Source: Lepas anatifera (lineage: Eukaryota > Arthropoda > Thecostraca > Lepadidae). From it: a stretch of 64,000 nucleotides of DNA. The first letter of the stretch is position 1. Each line of letters starts with the position of its first letter. Shown in pieces: positions 52,101-63,746 of the stretch. The position numbers were made by a program, and so were the translations under genes. Under the pieces are notes generated by a model. It did no database searches. It was not told where the DNA came from and saw only the letters and a list, made by a program, of their open reading frames with translations. The stretch spans positions 276,001-340,000 of the forward strand of contig JAOTON010002267.1 of the NCBI GenBank assembly GCA_034440635.1. The letters run 5' to 3'.

Positions 52101-53960
52101 CCGAGGGGGGTCTAAAAGACCCCCCACCCGGGCGAAGGTTAAGAATTCAACCATTCGGCCTCGGATGCCCAGCCTATGAAGTTTAATCATAACTGCATCC
52201 GGATGAACTTTGTCAAAAGCCAATTTCAGGTCTAAGAATACTGACATTGTTACTTTTTTCTGTATGAAACCTCTCTGGCATGAGTCAACAAGTTGAATCA
52301 CGCTGTCGACGGTACTGCGTCTCGTCCGAAACCCGTTTTGGAATGGTGAAAGTACGTCGTTAGCGTCCAGAAGGACCCGCAGGCGAGTATTCACCATGCG
52401 CTCTACTATTTTAGAGGCACAACTTGTTAAGGAAGTAGGACGGTAGCTGGATGGGAGGTGTTTTGGTTTTGTTGGTTTCAAGATGGGGATAACTGTGCTA
52501 GTTTGCCAAGATGGCGGGAAGGAGCCGGAATGCCACATATCGTTGATAGCTTTCAAGAATGTTTCCAGACCAGCTTCGGAAAGATTTTGGAACATTGGAT
52601 ACGCTGTGTTATCTGGTCCATTGGAAGTGTTGCGACATTTTTTCAAAGAGAGATGTAGTTCGTATTTCGTGAAAGGTTTATTGAAGGTTTCGGCGTTGTT
52701 TGAGCCGAAGTCTAGAGAGCGAAGTGAGTTTCTTAAGAACGACGTAGTATCTGTCGTATATTGGGATGACGCCGAGACCATTGGAAAGTGACGAGCGAAC
52801 TCGTTAGCTTCATCTTTCGGTTCTGTGCACATTTGGTTTCCCACCATGAGTTGAGGGTAGGCCCGGCTGGTGATACGTCGGGTAGAAATATATTTTACTT
52901 GGTTCCATATGGTGCTTAAAGGTGTGAATCTATTGAATGAGTTCGAAAAATCTTCCCAGTACGATCTTTTCGCAGATGCAATGGTATCCTTACACTGTTT
53001 TATTGCTGCTAACGCAGCCTCTCTTTTCTCTGTACTGTGAATGTTCTTCCTGAACGCACGTTCCTCTCTGCGGCGCAACGCCACAACTCTTTGACATTCT
53101 ATGGTCCACCAGGGAACTACTTTCACATTAGATGGAGGGAGGGTTTTGGGAATATGCTTTTCAGCACTGAGCTATACCTTGTTTAGAAAATGGCTAATGT
53201 TTTCATCGTTTGTTATGTTGTTAGAATCAATATAATTTTTGAAACGTGTCCAATCCGCTCTTTTAAAGTTCCACTTGGGGAGGAAATTGAGGTCTGACTG
53301 ACCAGAATCCTTATCCACGTGGATATGGATTGGTAGATGGTCACTGAACAGCCTGTCGCACTGAACGTGCCATGAAAACAGTGGTGCTATTCTGGGGGAG
53401 ACTAGTGCAAGGTCAATGGAGGAGGGAGTGAGTTCTGGATTAGTGGGTATATGGGTTAGAGATTTGTCGTTGAGGAAGACTAGGTTATATTTATTGAGTA
53501 TTTCTTCGACGTCTCGTCCTCGGGTATCCATATGATTACATCCCCAGGCTGGGTGATGTGCATTGAAATCACCTAACAGGATGCATGGTGTTTGCAAGGA
53601 ATCAAGAAGCAAAGGCAACGTCGTTGGAAAGGGTTTCGATGGAGAAAGGTAAAGGGAGACTATGGATATTCGGAGCTCACACATTGTTACCTGGACGGCA
53701 ACATGGTCAACATGAAAACTGTTGGACGATTTCTGTGAGTGCAGTAGATTGTTGGAGACAAAGAGTGCATTGCCACCCCGCCTGGGGTTAGAGTTTGTAT
53801 TATGACAATACCTGGAGTAGCCTTGGATACTAAAATTGTACGGATCATTGTCATTAAATCTAGTCCCCTGGATTGCGGCGATTAGAGGACGGTTTTTAAG
53901 CATGTATTGTTTAAACTCTCCCCAGTGGGAAATGAGTGAATTGGTATTTCATTCTTTCAT
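49118..53960 (-). pseudogene. LINE2 ORF2: endonuclease-RT-RNase H, interrupted and mutated
   Basis: ATG at 53958-53960 is followed by an in-frame TGA at codon 4; the frame then continues through the endonuclease to 53172, where a TAG stops it. It resumes as reverse transcriptase (VPWWTIE, then FLDLKLAFDKVHPDA) to the A4 insertion (50938-52142). It continues in frame on the other side with YADD, RNase H and a final knuckle (CYICGVQYTIEHFL). Three catalytic or essential points are changed: QGT where endonucleases have QET, and FTHGS where RNase H has TDGS (Asp to His), besides the stops. SDH in FSDHLPI is kept. The copy cannot be active. Confidence 0.9.
50938..52142 (-). mobile_element. Family A TTAA element (A4) inside LINE2 ORF2
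   Basis: 1,205 bp including both TTAA copies (50938-50941 and 52139-52142), in minus orientation. The left end is TTAACCCTTGCCCCGGTGG and the right end is CGGGCGAAGGTTAA. Deleting the element and one TTAA restores the LINE reading frame without a base gained or lost. It carries the family A half-site pattern throughout. One of the cleanest copies, so probably recent. Confidence 0.95.
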
Positions 53961-54987
53961 TGCTGGTTCAGGCGGGTGCGTCGCCGACCCCGAATTCTAT
54001 TGGAGATCGGGGAGGCATCGTGGGTCAGCGGGGTAGAGTAGCTGTGTTCTGCTGGGGTTAGGTAATGTGGTGACTGAGAGCCCGTTTCTGTTGGGAGGCT
54101 TCCCAGGAGCTCTGGCGATAACCTGAGAGTTTCAGCGCTGCGTGGCCCTTTGGACGATCGGTCGGTTGGGCTGCATGGCTGCTTGGGCTGCTGATGGGAG
54201 CTGTGTGGCTCATCTAGCAGTTGCTTAGAAGAGCTACGTGGCTCCTTGGATGACTGATTGACAGTGCTGCGGGGGTCTCCTGAAGAGGAGGAGAGATGGG
54301 ATGGTGAGTTGGGTCTGGGGAGACGAGGATAGGAGAGGCATCTCTGGTGGGAGTGGAGCCATGCTGTGGAGTGTTTTGGAGAGTTTGACTTTCCTGAGGG
54401 GTTGGCCAGCAATCTCCAGCACGGAAGGTGTTTGCTTTCATGCGTTGGACCTTGTTTTTCTCCTTCTGACACTCCTTTTCCCAGATGGGACAGTCACCGG
54501 AGTATGCTGGGTGGGGCCCTTCACATGCTGCGCACCTGGATGTCCCTTCTATTTTGGCACAGTCGATGGTGAGATGCTCCTCTGCGCAGTAGCCACAGCG
54601 TGGGGTGTCGCTACGGCAGTATCTGCCCTGGTGCCCGTACTTTTGGCAGTGCTGGCACCGCTTTGGTGGGTTGACCCATTCTGACACCCGGATCCTCAGG
54701 TACCCTGTCATGAGGTGCTTAGGCAGACTCTCTCCCCTGAAACTAACCTTGAGGGTTGGGTTGGGGTTCCCTCTACCTCCCTTTGAGGTCATTCGTGTGA
54801 CACCACAGACTCCCTGCTCCTCCCATTCCTCTAAGAGCTCCTCCTCCGTCATGTGCATTAGGTCTGTGGAAACTACCTTTCCATTCGTGGAGTTAAGTTT
54901 TACCGAGAGCTCCACCCGGATTGGAATATCCATCAGAGAAGAGGTGTTGAGCAGTTTAAGGGCCTGGTCTCGCCCCCAAACCTCCAC
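53957..54987 (-). pseudogene. LINE2 ORF1 (gag-like), frameshifted
   Basis: The N-terminal piece (54987-54214) has three knuckles: CQHCQKYGHQGRYC, CGYCAEEHLTIDC and CAACEGPHPAYSGDC. The C-terminal piece ends RTRLNQQ with stop TGA at 53957-53959. The two pieces are in different frames, with the switch near 54.2-54.4 kb. The true start is uncertain and may lie upstream of 54987. The stop overlaps the ORF2 start as ATGA (53957-53960), as in LINE1. Confidence 0.85.
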
Positions 54988-55574
54988 CAGCAGGGACCCT
55001 CCACCTAGACACTTGGCTTGTTTTAGGTCTCCTACTAAGGCATCTAATTCTCTTTTGATCCGGAATGGGCTTTTCCTTTTGAAGGATTCGCTGATGGGTG
55101 GTTTGAGGATCAGGATGCTTGGACCATCTGGTGGATCCGAAAGCTGGGAAGACCAGGCTCCCTGGGTGTTTGAGATCGTGTTCCTGCTCTTAGGTCAGAA
55201 ATTTCCTTGTTTGATTCTTGTTTGATGTATTTGTTTGTTTGTTCTGTTTTTCTGTTTTGTTTTGTTTATTTATTTGTTTCTTTTTTCCTCCGAAGGCCAG
55301 AGGGATTTGCTCGTATTTTATTTATACTGTGATATCCTTGGATATTTACACAGTTGTAAATATTCAAGGAGAATTCATTTGGTTTGTAATACAATCCAAC
55401 TAATATCAGACATAACAGTGGATCTTTTCTTTCCTTCCGTAAGGAGGAGTCTCCACGTAACCTGTCCCAAGTCAGTTTTTAGTATCTTTTATTTCAATTA
55501 TTTCTTTTATTTTGTTTATGTGCTACTTTTTATTTATTTCTATTTTGTTTTATTTTTTCCCAACCTCCTTGTGT

Positions 55575-55630
55575 ATCCTTTAACCCAACCTAACCCTACC
55601 TTCCTTTAACCTAACCCTACCTAAACCAGC
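55575..55630. repeat. Degenerate CCTAACC-rich stretch
   Basis: Words such as CCCAACCTAACCCTACC and AACCTAACCCTACC, resembling the C-strand of an arthropod-type TTAGG telomere repeat but irregular. Such stretches also occur at 5' ends of some LINEs, which fits the position here. Not a telomere. Confidence 0.4.
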
Positions 55631-55640
55631 AGTTGCCACA

Positions 55641-56127
55641 GTGTATGAACCTAACCTTGACATATACTGACCGTATTCACCAAGTTGCAACTACCTGCCT
55701 GTTTTCCTAACCCTACTCAAAAAATTGTTTTATTCAAAACAGCCCACTTACCATAGATATGAAACTTTCTGTACCCAAGCAGCAATGCTGATCTTTCCTC
55801 AAACCAATTTGAATTGGGTGTTGTTCAATCAGATTGTAGGGAAAGTTGTCAAGTCACATTTACAAACCACAAACTATTAAAGTAATCCCAAATTATGTTC
55901 CCAAGAACTCGCGTGGGAAGGTCTGAGCCCAGCTCAGACACAATTTTGTCCTGCAAGTAGCGTCCGAGCTGGTGCCAACCAAATGAGAGAAAAAAATAAC
56001 TTTTATGTTATTTGAGCTTAGCTTGATGTGAGCAGTCCAAATTATCTTTCCTCAATACTAAACCAAGTGACAACTAACAGTCTAGACCAGCTTTCAAGTT
56101 GAATTCAACGATAGTCCAAACAATACT
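55641..56127. other. Unassigned sequence
   Basis: No gene recognised between LINE2 and element B3. Confidence 0.4.
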
Positions 56128-56988
56128 TTAACACGCGCATTGACGGGGTCTGAGCCACCTTCGGATTGACGAGGGGGCGGGTACCCGCCCCCTAAGATCT
56201 CGAGAACCACGGTAGGTAGCAAAAAACGGTAAACGGCGTTGGGTAGCCCATCCGCTTCTCCATGGAAAATATTTTAACCATTTTTTTTTGTCAGGTCACA
56301 TTTAAGGTCACCAGAGGTCAAAAACATGCCGTCACATGCCGTCATAGGGATAACATGTAAATTAAGTTTTCCGGCCATTACATCTGAACAAGTAAAGATA
56401 GAGTAAAACGGCTTGAACTCTATGAATCCTCGCAGCAAGCCGAATCGAATGATATATGATTTGACCTTGCTAGGTCAAATCAAAGATTTGACCTGACCTG
56501 AGGTCAGGTCAGGGTCAAATTATATAAAATGCATGTCATTAGAACTGCAAAGCCAAGGCGAGTCTAATGAAGCTAAAATAAACGCTCTATCACCACCCGT
56601 TACTGAGTTATTCAGTAAAAACCATATTTCCCATGTATTACCAATGGAGAGGTCATGCTTCGTACCTGACCTTAGGTCATGGATATCAAAAATACCGGAA
56701 CATATTTTAGAGAACTAGGTGAGCCCATTATGTGATTTGAGTTTCAATTGGATAAGTTCACCCTGCTCCGACTTATGCTATCTTAAACTTTTTTGAGGTC
56801 GGGTCACTTGACCTGTACTGGGGACCTGACCTGAGATGACCTATCCTTAAAATTTTCACAGAAGTTGCAAAAATGATGAGGGAAAAGGTATACCAAGTAT
56901 GGCGGCGCTGCGCGCCGCCGTTTTTCTGCTGTCTCCGAAAAACCCGAGGGGGGGGCGGGTACCCGCCCCCCGTCAATGCGCGTGTTAA
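56128..56988 (-). mobile_element. Family B TTAA element (B3), complete
   Basis: 861 bp with TTAACACGCGCATTGACG at both ends (TTAA at 56128-56131 and 56985-56988). It carries the 20-bp perfect palindrome GGGGGCGGGTACCCGCCCCC at 56173-56192, a related GGGTACCC block near the other end, and the 23-bp palindrome of half-sites at 56489-56511. Many AGGTCA/TGACCT words. No coding capacity. Confidence 0.92.
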
Positions 56989-57569
56989 AAACTCCTATAT
57001 GATATCTAATTTCAACCTTCCCAACCTGACGGGCAGCGCCACCTTACAAAAATGGCGCGCCAAGTGGCGTCGTCCTTCAAGCGAGGGCGAATTTAATGAG
57101 AGGCAAGATATGGTGAGAAAAATTGACCTTTAGATCGCTCAAGCTAATCCTCCCTATCTACTCTCCCTAATCCCCGTCACAAAACTGCTGAATATTAACT
57201 CTTATTCAGTACCCTAAACAACTCACGCGAGCGTACCCGAGCTCAGCTCAGATCCTTTTTCTCACAGCTGGAACAGGGCTAGAGTCTATAAACTGGTAAA
57301 TGGTGGAATACGATAGTTGAATCAAATACCTCTTAAGAACCTCTACAAAAATAGTTATCTAGAAAACCTTTAAGATAATCAGTCGTCAGGGACTTCATGG
57401 GGAAACAGACCCCTGCGATGCACGGCACTATCGGCGCCCGTCCAGGGAGAAAATGTTCGAGGAACCAAAAAACCACTTTCTGGGTACCCGACGGACGCAG
57501 CCCGAAAGGCGCCCTACACGTGACAATGGAGCGACTTTCAGGGTGCAGAATGGGCTTTTCAATCTTTTT
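56989..57569. other. Unassigned sequence with a solo family C end
   Basis: ACAGCTGGAACAGGGC at about 57264-57279 is an isolated family C terminal repeat. Nothing else recognised. Confidence 0.4.
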
Positions 57570-57990
57570 TTTTACTCAACGCCAAAGACTGTTCGCCCTG
57601 GGGGTTTTTAAACACCCCCTCCCTCGAACTCGGCTCCTATGCGGAATAGCGAAAAAACACGTGAGCTGTTGGATAGCTCACACAAAATCATAGAGAAACT
57701 ACAAAGATAACTTTTTGAATCAGGTCAATATTGAGGTCATGACAGGTCAAAGAAGGCTGCATGTGTTTTTGTGTTTTTTTTTTAGTGTTTTTGGGCTCAG
57801 TTCAGCTCAGGACAGAATTGAGTTAAAATCATTTTTAGGCACCATTCGCTGCCTCCCGTCACGCCAAACTGAATAATATATACCTAATATGACTGTTAGG
57901 TCAAAACACAAAAATATCCGGACATATCAGGTCACGTCAAGGTCACTTTTCAGCCCAGTATAGTCAATATGCATATCAATCGACACGCAA
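57570..57990 (-). mobile_element. Family E fragment (E4)
   Basis: Minus-orientation fragment matching the right half of E1. It has the GTTTTTAAACACCCCC terminus, AGGTCAATATTGAGGTCATG, and GGTCACGTCAAGGTCACTTT (contains TCAAGGTCA). Neither TTAA end is preserved. Confidence 0.6.
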
Positions 57991-58029
57991 TAAAAATTCA
58001 AACGTAATGGCATCAAAATGGTATCTATG

Positions 58030-58135
58030 CGTTGGAGCGTTCCCTGCGTTGCGCGGATGCGCCCTTGCAATGCGTCGGTTGCGCCCCCTGTGATGCGTGG
58101 TCTGCGTACCCTGCGATGTCTAGTTAGCGTCTCGC
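58030..58135. repeat. Degenerate tandem repeat, unit about 22-25 bp
   Basis: About four imperfect units built on CCCTGCGATGCG/GGTTGCG words. Too diverged to define a consensus by eye. Confidence 0.5.
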
Positions 58136-58166
58136 TCCGCACTGTGGTCCCGCCTGAACCCGCGGC

Positions 58167-59369
58167 TTAACCTTCGCCCGAGTGGGGGTCTTTTTCGACC
58201 CCCTCGCGTTTTTCCGAAGCGACCAAAAAAACGGCGGCGCGCAGCGCCACCAAACTTGTTCTAGCTGTTCCTTCATCATTTTTACATCTTTCCTGAAAAT
58301 TCCTGAAAAAGGAAATATCAGGTCAGGTCACCAGGCCAGGTGAAGTGACCTCACCCCAAAAAATGCTTAGGATCGTATAACTAAAAGAAGGGTTAATCGA
58401 TCAAGTTCAAACTCATACCACAAATTGGGCTCACCAGGAGCTACAACATTTGTTCCGGGATTTTTTATATTAGTGGCCTAAGGTCATGTGCACAGCATGA
58501 CCTCCCCATTGTAAATACATGGGGAAAATCACGAAATGAGCTTTTCTCAGTAAGTATGGATGGAATCAACTTCAAACATCGGTTACGACTTGCTCTTAGT
58601 CCACTTCTGAAATTGATGCCAAAAATTTTTGACTTGTGACCTTTAAAAGGTCACCTTAGGTCAAAAAAACATTTTTTGGTATTTTACTCTATAAATTTTA
58701 AATAAACTAAAATAGAACTTTTATTTTGTCACCAAAGTGTTTGTATAGTAACTGCAAGTCAAATGATACACATCATGACTATACCAGGTCATGTTGGGTC
58801 AGACCGTTGGCCTGGGTCAGGTCAAATTCTTAAATTTGACCTGGCATAGCAATATCATAGATCATTCGGTTCGTATTGACGAGAGGATTGCAATGGTGCA
58901 TAAACTATGGCTGTATCTTGTTTGGTTTGGAAGTCATTAGCGAAAAAGGAAACGCCCTTATGCATGGGAGGCTATGGACATTCCCAAGAACATTCCCCAT
59001 ATTCAGTGACCTGTAGCTCCCTAGGCCTTGACCTGACACAAAAATGATTACTACTGCAATGAAAGAGCATCTAAAGAGCTTTCGAATGGTGTTCGAAAAA
59101 TGTTTCTAGCTATCATAGTTACTGAGATATATGAGGTTTTCTTAGTACACCCCATATTAGCGATTTTGACCTATTTTGACCTCTGGTGACCTTGATATTG
59201 ACCGGGCAAGAAAACTCATCAAAGTATTTTCGATATAATTTTTGAAGAGCATTCGATTGCCGTTTTGCGCTTTTTCTAGCTCTCTTAGTTTTTGAGATTG
59301 TGGGGTTTTTTTAGCCCCCCCCCCACCAGGGCGAAGGTGGCTCGTACCCGCCACCGGGGCAAGGGTTAA
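58167..59369 (+). mobile_element. Family A TTAA element (A5), complete
   Basis: 1,203 bp: TTAACCTTCGCCCGAGTGGG at 58167 and GGGGCAAGGGTTAA ending at 59369. It shows the full family A order, including ATGCATGGGAGGCTATGGAC near 58960 and the TGACCT cluster before the right terminus. The right TTAA (59366-59369) is also the left TTAA of B4. Confidence 0.92.
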
Positions 59370-60010
59370 CACGAGCATTGATGGGGCGGGTACCTGCCCC
59401 CTCGAGTTTTTTTTAAGATTGCATAAAAATGGTGGTGCGTAGCGTCGCCGCACTTGGTATACCTTTTCTCTCATCATTTTTACAACTTTTCTCAAAATTT
59501 TAAAGTCAGATCCTCTCAGGTCAGGTCACCAGTGTAGGTCAAGTGACCTGACATTAAAAAAGTTTACGATAGCATAAGTCGGAGCAGGGTGAACTTATCC
59601 GATTGGAACTCATATAATATAATGGGCCCACCGAGTTCTCTAAAATATTTTCCGGTATTTTTTATATCGATGACCTAAGGTCAGGTACGAGCCATGACTT
59701 CTCCATTGGAAATACATGGGAAAATAGTTTTAACTGAATAACTTAGTAGCAGATGGCGATAGAGCGTATATTTTAGCTGCATTAGATTTGCTTTGTCTCT
59801 GTGGTTCTAATGCTTTGCATTCTTTCTAATGTGAACTTGACCTGACTTCAGGTCAGGTGCTGACTTCAGGTCAGGTCAAATCCTTGATTTGACCTAGCAA
59901 GGTCATATTATATATCATTCGATTCTGATTGCTGTGAGGATTCATATAGTTTAAGTTGTTTTGCTCTATCTTTACTTGTTCAGATGTAATGACCAAAACC
60001 CTTCATTTAA
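59366..60010 (+). mobile_element. Family B TTAA element (B4), truncated by B5
   Basis: Starts TTAACACGAGCATTGATGGG and follows the B skeleton for about 640 bp. It breaks off at 60007, where another B element starts. The half-site palindrome region is altered here by a local duplication (CTGACTTCAGGTCAGGTG repeated near 59840-59876). Confidence 0.8.
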
Positions 60011-60760
60011 CACGCGCATTGACGGGGGCGGGTACCCGCCCCCCTCCCTCGGGTTTTTCGGGGATAGCAGAAAAACGGCGGCGCGTAGCGCCACCGTACT
60101 TTTTATACCTTTTCCCTCATCATTTTTACAACTTCTGTGAAAATTTTAAGGTTAGGTCATCTCAGGTCAGGTCCCCAGTACAGGTCAAGTGACCCGACCT
60201 CAAAAAAGTTTAAGACGGCATAAGTCGGAGCAGGGTGAGCTTATCCGATTGAAACTCATATAATTAATGGATCCACCGAGTTCTCTAAAATATTTTCCGA
60301 TATTTTTGATATCGATGACCTAAGGTCAGGTACGAAGCATGACCTCTCCATTGGTAATACATGGGAAATATGGTTTTTACTGAATAACTCAGTAACAGAT
60401 GGTGATAGAGCGTTTATTTTAGCTTCATTAGACTCGCCTTGGCTTTGCGGTTCTAATGATATGTATTTTATATAATTTGACCCTGACATGACCTCAGGTC
60501 AGGTCTTTGATTTGACCTAGCAAGGTCAAATCATATATCATTCGATTCGGCTTGCTGCGAGGATTCATATAGTTCAAGTTGTTTTGCTCTATCTTTACTT
60601 GTTCAGATTTAATGGCCGAAAAAGTGAATTTACATGTTATCCCTATGACGGCATGTTTTGGCCTCTCGTGACCTTAAATGTGACCTGACAAAAAATGGTT
60701 CAAATATTTTCGATGGAGAAGTGGACGGGCAGCCCAGCGCCGTTTACCGTTTTTCGCTAC
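60007..60760 (+). mobile_element. Family B TTAA element (B5), 3' end lost
   Basis: Starts TTAACACGCGCATTGACG with the GGGGGCGGGTACCCGCCCCC palindrome. It continues with the half-site clusters to GGTCAAATCATATATCATTC, then AATTTACATGTTATCCC, and ends in a locally duplicated CGTTTACCGTTTTT region (60740-60810). The right terminal repeat is missing. Confidence 0.8.
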
Positions 60761-60810
60761 CTACATCATTTACCGTTTTTATCGTTTCATCGTTTACCGT
60801 TTTTTTCGCA

Positions 60811-61119
60811 TTCATCATGATCCTTGAAGGCTGGACGAAAATATTTTGGGCCAGTTCATGAACAAATGTTGCAAAATACGATGAGAGTCTGAAGCACTCA
60901 CGTGAAAACGGGTATAACAGGCGCCCAAAAAACCGACATTCCTCCACTGTTGAGGTCATAGCTCCGTGAGCTTGAAAGGTAGGAACAATTTGTTTCCAAA
61001 ACATGCGCAATTCATGCCCCAGAGGCTATACAAACTTTTTAGTCTCCAACTTAAAATACTCATTTCAATTCATGAAAAACCTTAGAGGGAGGTTCCAACA
61101 CCCCCTGTACGTGCGAGAG
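60811..61119. other. Unassigned sequence
   Basis: Spacer between B5 and E5; nothing recognised except a C-tract (AACACCCCCTG) that may belong to a decayed element end. Confidence 0.35.
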
Positions 61120-62145
61120 TTAATACGCACACCGCTGGGGTCCCTGGCATGACGCGCCCGGATGGGTAGGGGCGTATTTCGCCCTCCTCTGTATCTCATT
61201 TCCCAGGAAAGGTGGATAAAAATTATAGATGGCGTTCGAAAGCTCGTGACGAGACAAAAAGAAATTATGCAAAGCATGTTTATGTCAGGTCAATATTGAG
61301 GTCAGCATAAGTCAAACAATGCTCCATAAGCTTACAACAGAGCAGTGTACGTTTCCACCTTTAGGTATTTACCTAGTGAAGCTAGAGAAAATATGTATGC
61401 ATTACTTGATTCTTCTCATCGTGGCGAATCGAATGATGTGTAATATGACCTTGATAGGCCAAATTGTGAAAATGACATGACCTCGAGCTAGTTCAGGGTC
61501 ACAGGGTGACCTGGTATGGTCATGTTGCACATCACTCGGCTCTTCGTGACAATATAAGCACAATGTAAGCAAATTGAAGCTTTATCTCAATTCAGTGAGA
61601 AATTATTGGCAAAACAATCACTGTATGCTCATGTGACCTGACATGACCCTTGAGAGGTCAAATGGTAAAAAAACTCAAAATTATCGTCAAGATCGTGGTC
61701 AGAATACACGGTGTGAGGATTTTCAGCTTTATCTATCCCATATTTTGGGAACACAAGCCCTTTCAATTTTTCACTATAGACTTATACCTTCGGGGTGAAT
61801 AAAAATTGACCCCACCTTAGGTGAAAAATATGAAAATTCTGAGACATCAGCTTTGTAGACCCTAATGACTCTATCATATTGTGAAAGTTTCAAACTGATC
61901 GGTTGACAGATGTTCCTTGGGCGCTGCTTCAAACTCGTGATTTAAAGTTTTGAGGCCGGGTTACTTGACCTTGGATAGCTCCTTAACCTGAGATGAGATG
62001 AGATGAGATGGTCAGATGAATTAATTATGAAAATTAATAGGGAATAAGGTACTGTAAGTTTCATTGGTCTGCATCTCTTCGTTTTTGCGTTATCTGGGGA
62101 AAACCAGGAGGGGGGGCAAATTGCGCCCAGCCCCCAGCGGGGCGC
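61120..62145 (-). mobile_element. Family E/B-related TTAA element (E5), right end lost
   Basis: Starts TTAATACGCACACCGC at 61120 in minus orientation. It carries AGGTCAATATTGAGGTCAGC, TCGAATGATGTGTAATATGACC and other skeleton words, ending in the GGGGAAAACCAGGAGGGGGG terminus before a truncated end near 62145. A GAGAT microsatellite of four units lies near 61990. Confidence 0.65.
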
Positions 62146-62147
62146 CT

Positions 62148-62352
62148 GAAAAACATTTTTGGAGGTAAGGTCACTTCACCTGCACTGATGACCTAACCTG
62201 AGATGAACCAACCTTAAAACATTGGGAAAAGTTGCGGAATCTATCAAGAATGAGGTGTGCTAAGTACGGTGGCGCTTTGCGGCGTCGTTTTTTCGTGCCG
62301 CCAGAAAAACCAGAAGGGGGTCTTCAAACAGCCCCCGCGGGGGCAAGGGTTG
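62148..62352 (-). mobile_element. Family B fragment, minus orientation
   Basis: Contains AGGTAAGGTCACTTCACCTG, GATGACCTAACCTGAGATGA, a GGCGCTTTGCGGCGTCG hairpin-like block, and a terminus GGGGGCAAGGGTTGAC (TTAA decayed to TTGA). Confidence 0.65.
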
Positions 62353-62354
62353 AC

Positions 62355-62933
62355 AAGGGCAAGATGAAATACGTCAGAACAGGGTGAAACTATCAAATTA
62401 AATATCATATCACATAATGAACCTACCGATTGCTACAAAAAAACAATCCGGTATTTCTTATATCGATTATCTAAGGCCAGGTATGGTGGTAAAGCGTCTA
62501 TTTTAATGGCCTAGGCGCTAGATGATATGTATTTTGCCCTAATTTGACCTTGAGCTACCTGCGACCTGACCTGCCCGCAGGTCAAGTCAAACCCTAGGTT
62601 TTACCTAGCAAGTTCATTTCATATATTATTAGATTCGGCTTGCTGCTAGGATTCCAATGGTTTGCATGGTTTTGTTTTATCTCTACTAGTTGGAAGGAAA
62701 TGACTGAAAAACCTTCATCCACATGTTAACCCTATGGTGACATGCCTTGACCTCCAGTGACCCTGATTGTGACCGGATAAAAATGTCTCAAATGTTTTTG
62801 ATGGATCTTCGGATGGGCTATTCAACGCCCTTTACCGTTTTTGGCTATCTAGCGTGGTCCGAGATCTTAGGGGGGTGGCCGCCCCCCCCGTTGGAGCGAG
62901 GGATGCTCAGAATCTCGTTAATACTCGTGTTAA
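62355..62933 (+). mobile_element. Family B 3' portion, plus orientation
   Basis: Follows the B skeleton from AGAACAGGGTGAAACTATC through GACCTGACCTGCCCGCAGGT-like words to a right end ATACTCGTGTTAA at 62933 (TTAA 62930-62933). Heavily diverged; the left end is lost. Confidence 0.65.
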
Positions 62934-63740
62934 ATCATCGAACTAGATGTTTCTTCGAATATCTGGTGTTCTCCCTGCGACTGCTTGCCCCCGCCTTGCC
63001 ATCACAGCAGCTGCAGCCAATCACTGTGCTTTGAAAGGATCGTATGTGAACCATTGCTCGAGATCAGACCACTGAAACGCTACATTTTCATACAGGCGTA
63101 TCATACATTTTTCTAGGCAACGTAATACAAACTTATCGTAAAGCTAAAACATGACGCTCAGTGATCAGAAAGTCTGATTAAAAACCTAGTAACAAAACAA
63201 AGGTTGGCTTGTTGAGCGATCCAGCATGGAGCAATACTTCTTCAGCGCACACAGGGTAGGTATGCATTCACCGATCAGGTACCGTTAGCCAGACACAAAT
63301 ACTGGGTTTGTACGAAACACAGTGGGTGGTTTCGGCCCCATACCGTACACAGGGTCTCTGAACACAGAGTTGTTTTCAGCCCGGCACTTTAAAACAGATA
63401 GTCTTCGTGGAAAGCTTGCCAGCCCTCACACAGTTCGAAATTCACGCCGTGGCCTCATCCCTGATTTGATGCGCAGGGGTTTTGCCGGTAAGACAGCTGG
63501 AAGCCCTGTCCTGAGAACCGGCTGTCCGAGACGAACCGAGCGGAGAACGGCCCAGCGGACGCATCTGTAAGAGAGAAGAGCAGATGGAGCACATCACTTC
63601 TGGAATTTCAAATGCTTCAGTTAATTTCAGAATTTAGATGAGCACAACATTATTCTACTCTGTTCTTGTAATGGACACAGCTTCCAATTCGATGTACTCA
63701 TTTTAGGTATAGCTGATTTTATCGGCAGCAGTGTGACGTC
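62934..63740. other. Unassigned sequence before the terminal exon
   Basis: No element or RNA recognised. If 63747-63943 is a real minus-strand exon, this is its downstream intron. Confidence 0.4.
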
Positions 63741-63746
63741 ACTAAC

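Larger units (their letters stand above)
49060..55640 (-). mobile_element. LINE2: second non-LTR retrotransposon with RNase H, split by A4
   Basis: Minus-strand element with the same plan as LINE1: ORF1 with three CCHC knuckles, ORF2 with endonuclease, reverse transcriptase (YADD at 50747-50758), RNase H and a terminal zinc knuckle. Both ends are approximate because no target duplication was found. A 1.2 kb TTAA element (A4) interrupts the reverse transcriptase. The 5' side, 55200-55630, is T-rich on the plus strand and ends in CCTAACC-type words. It is a different lineage from LINE1 at the sequence level. Confidence 0.9.

Noticed and set aside
55575..55630. Interstitial telomere
   Set aside because: CCTAACC words are irregular and sit at the 5' side of LINE2; too short and degenerate to call telomeric.
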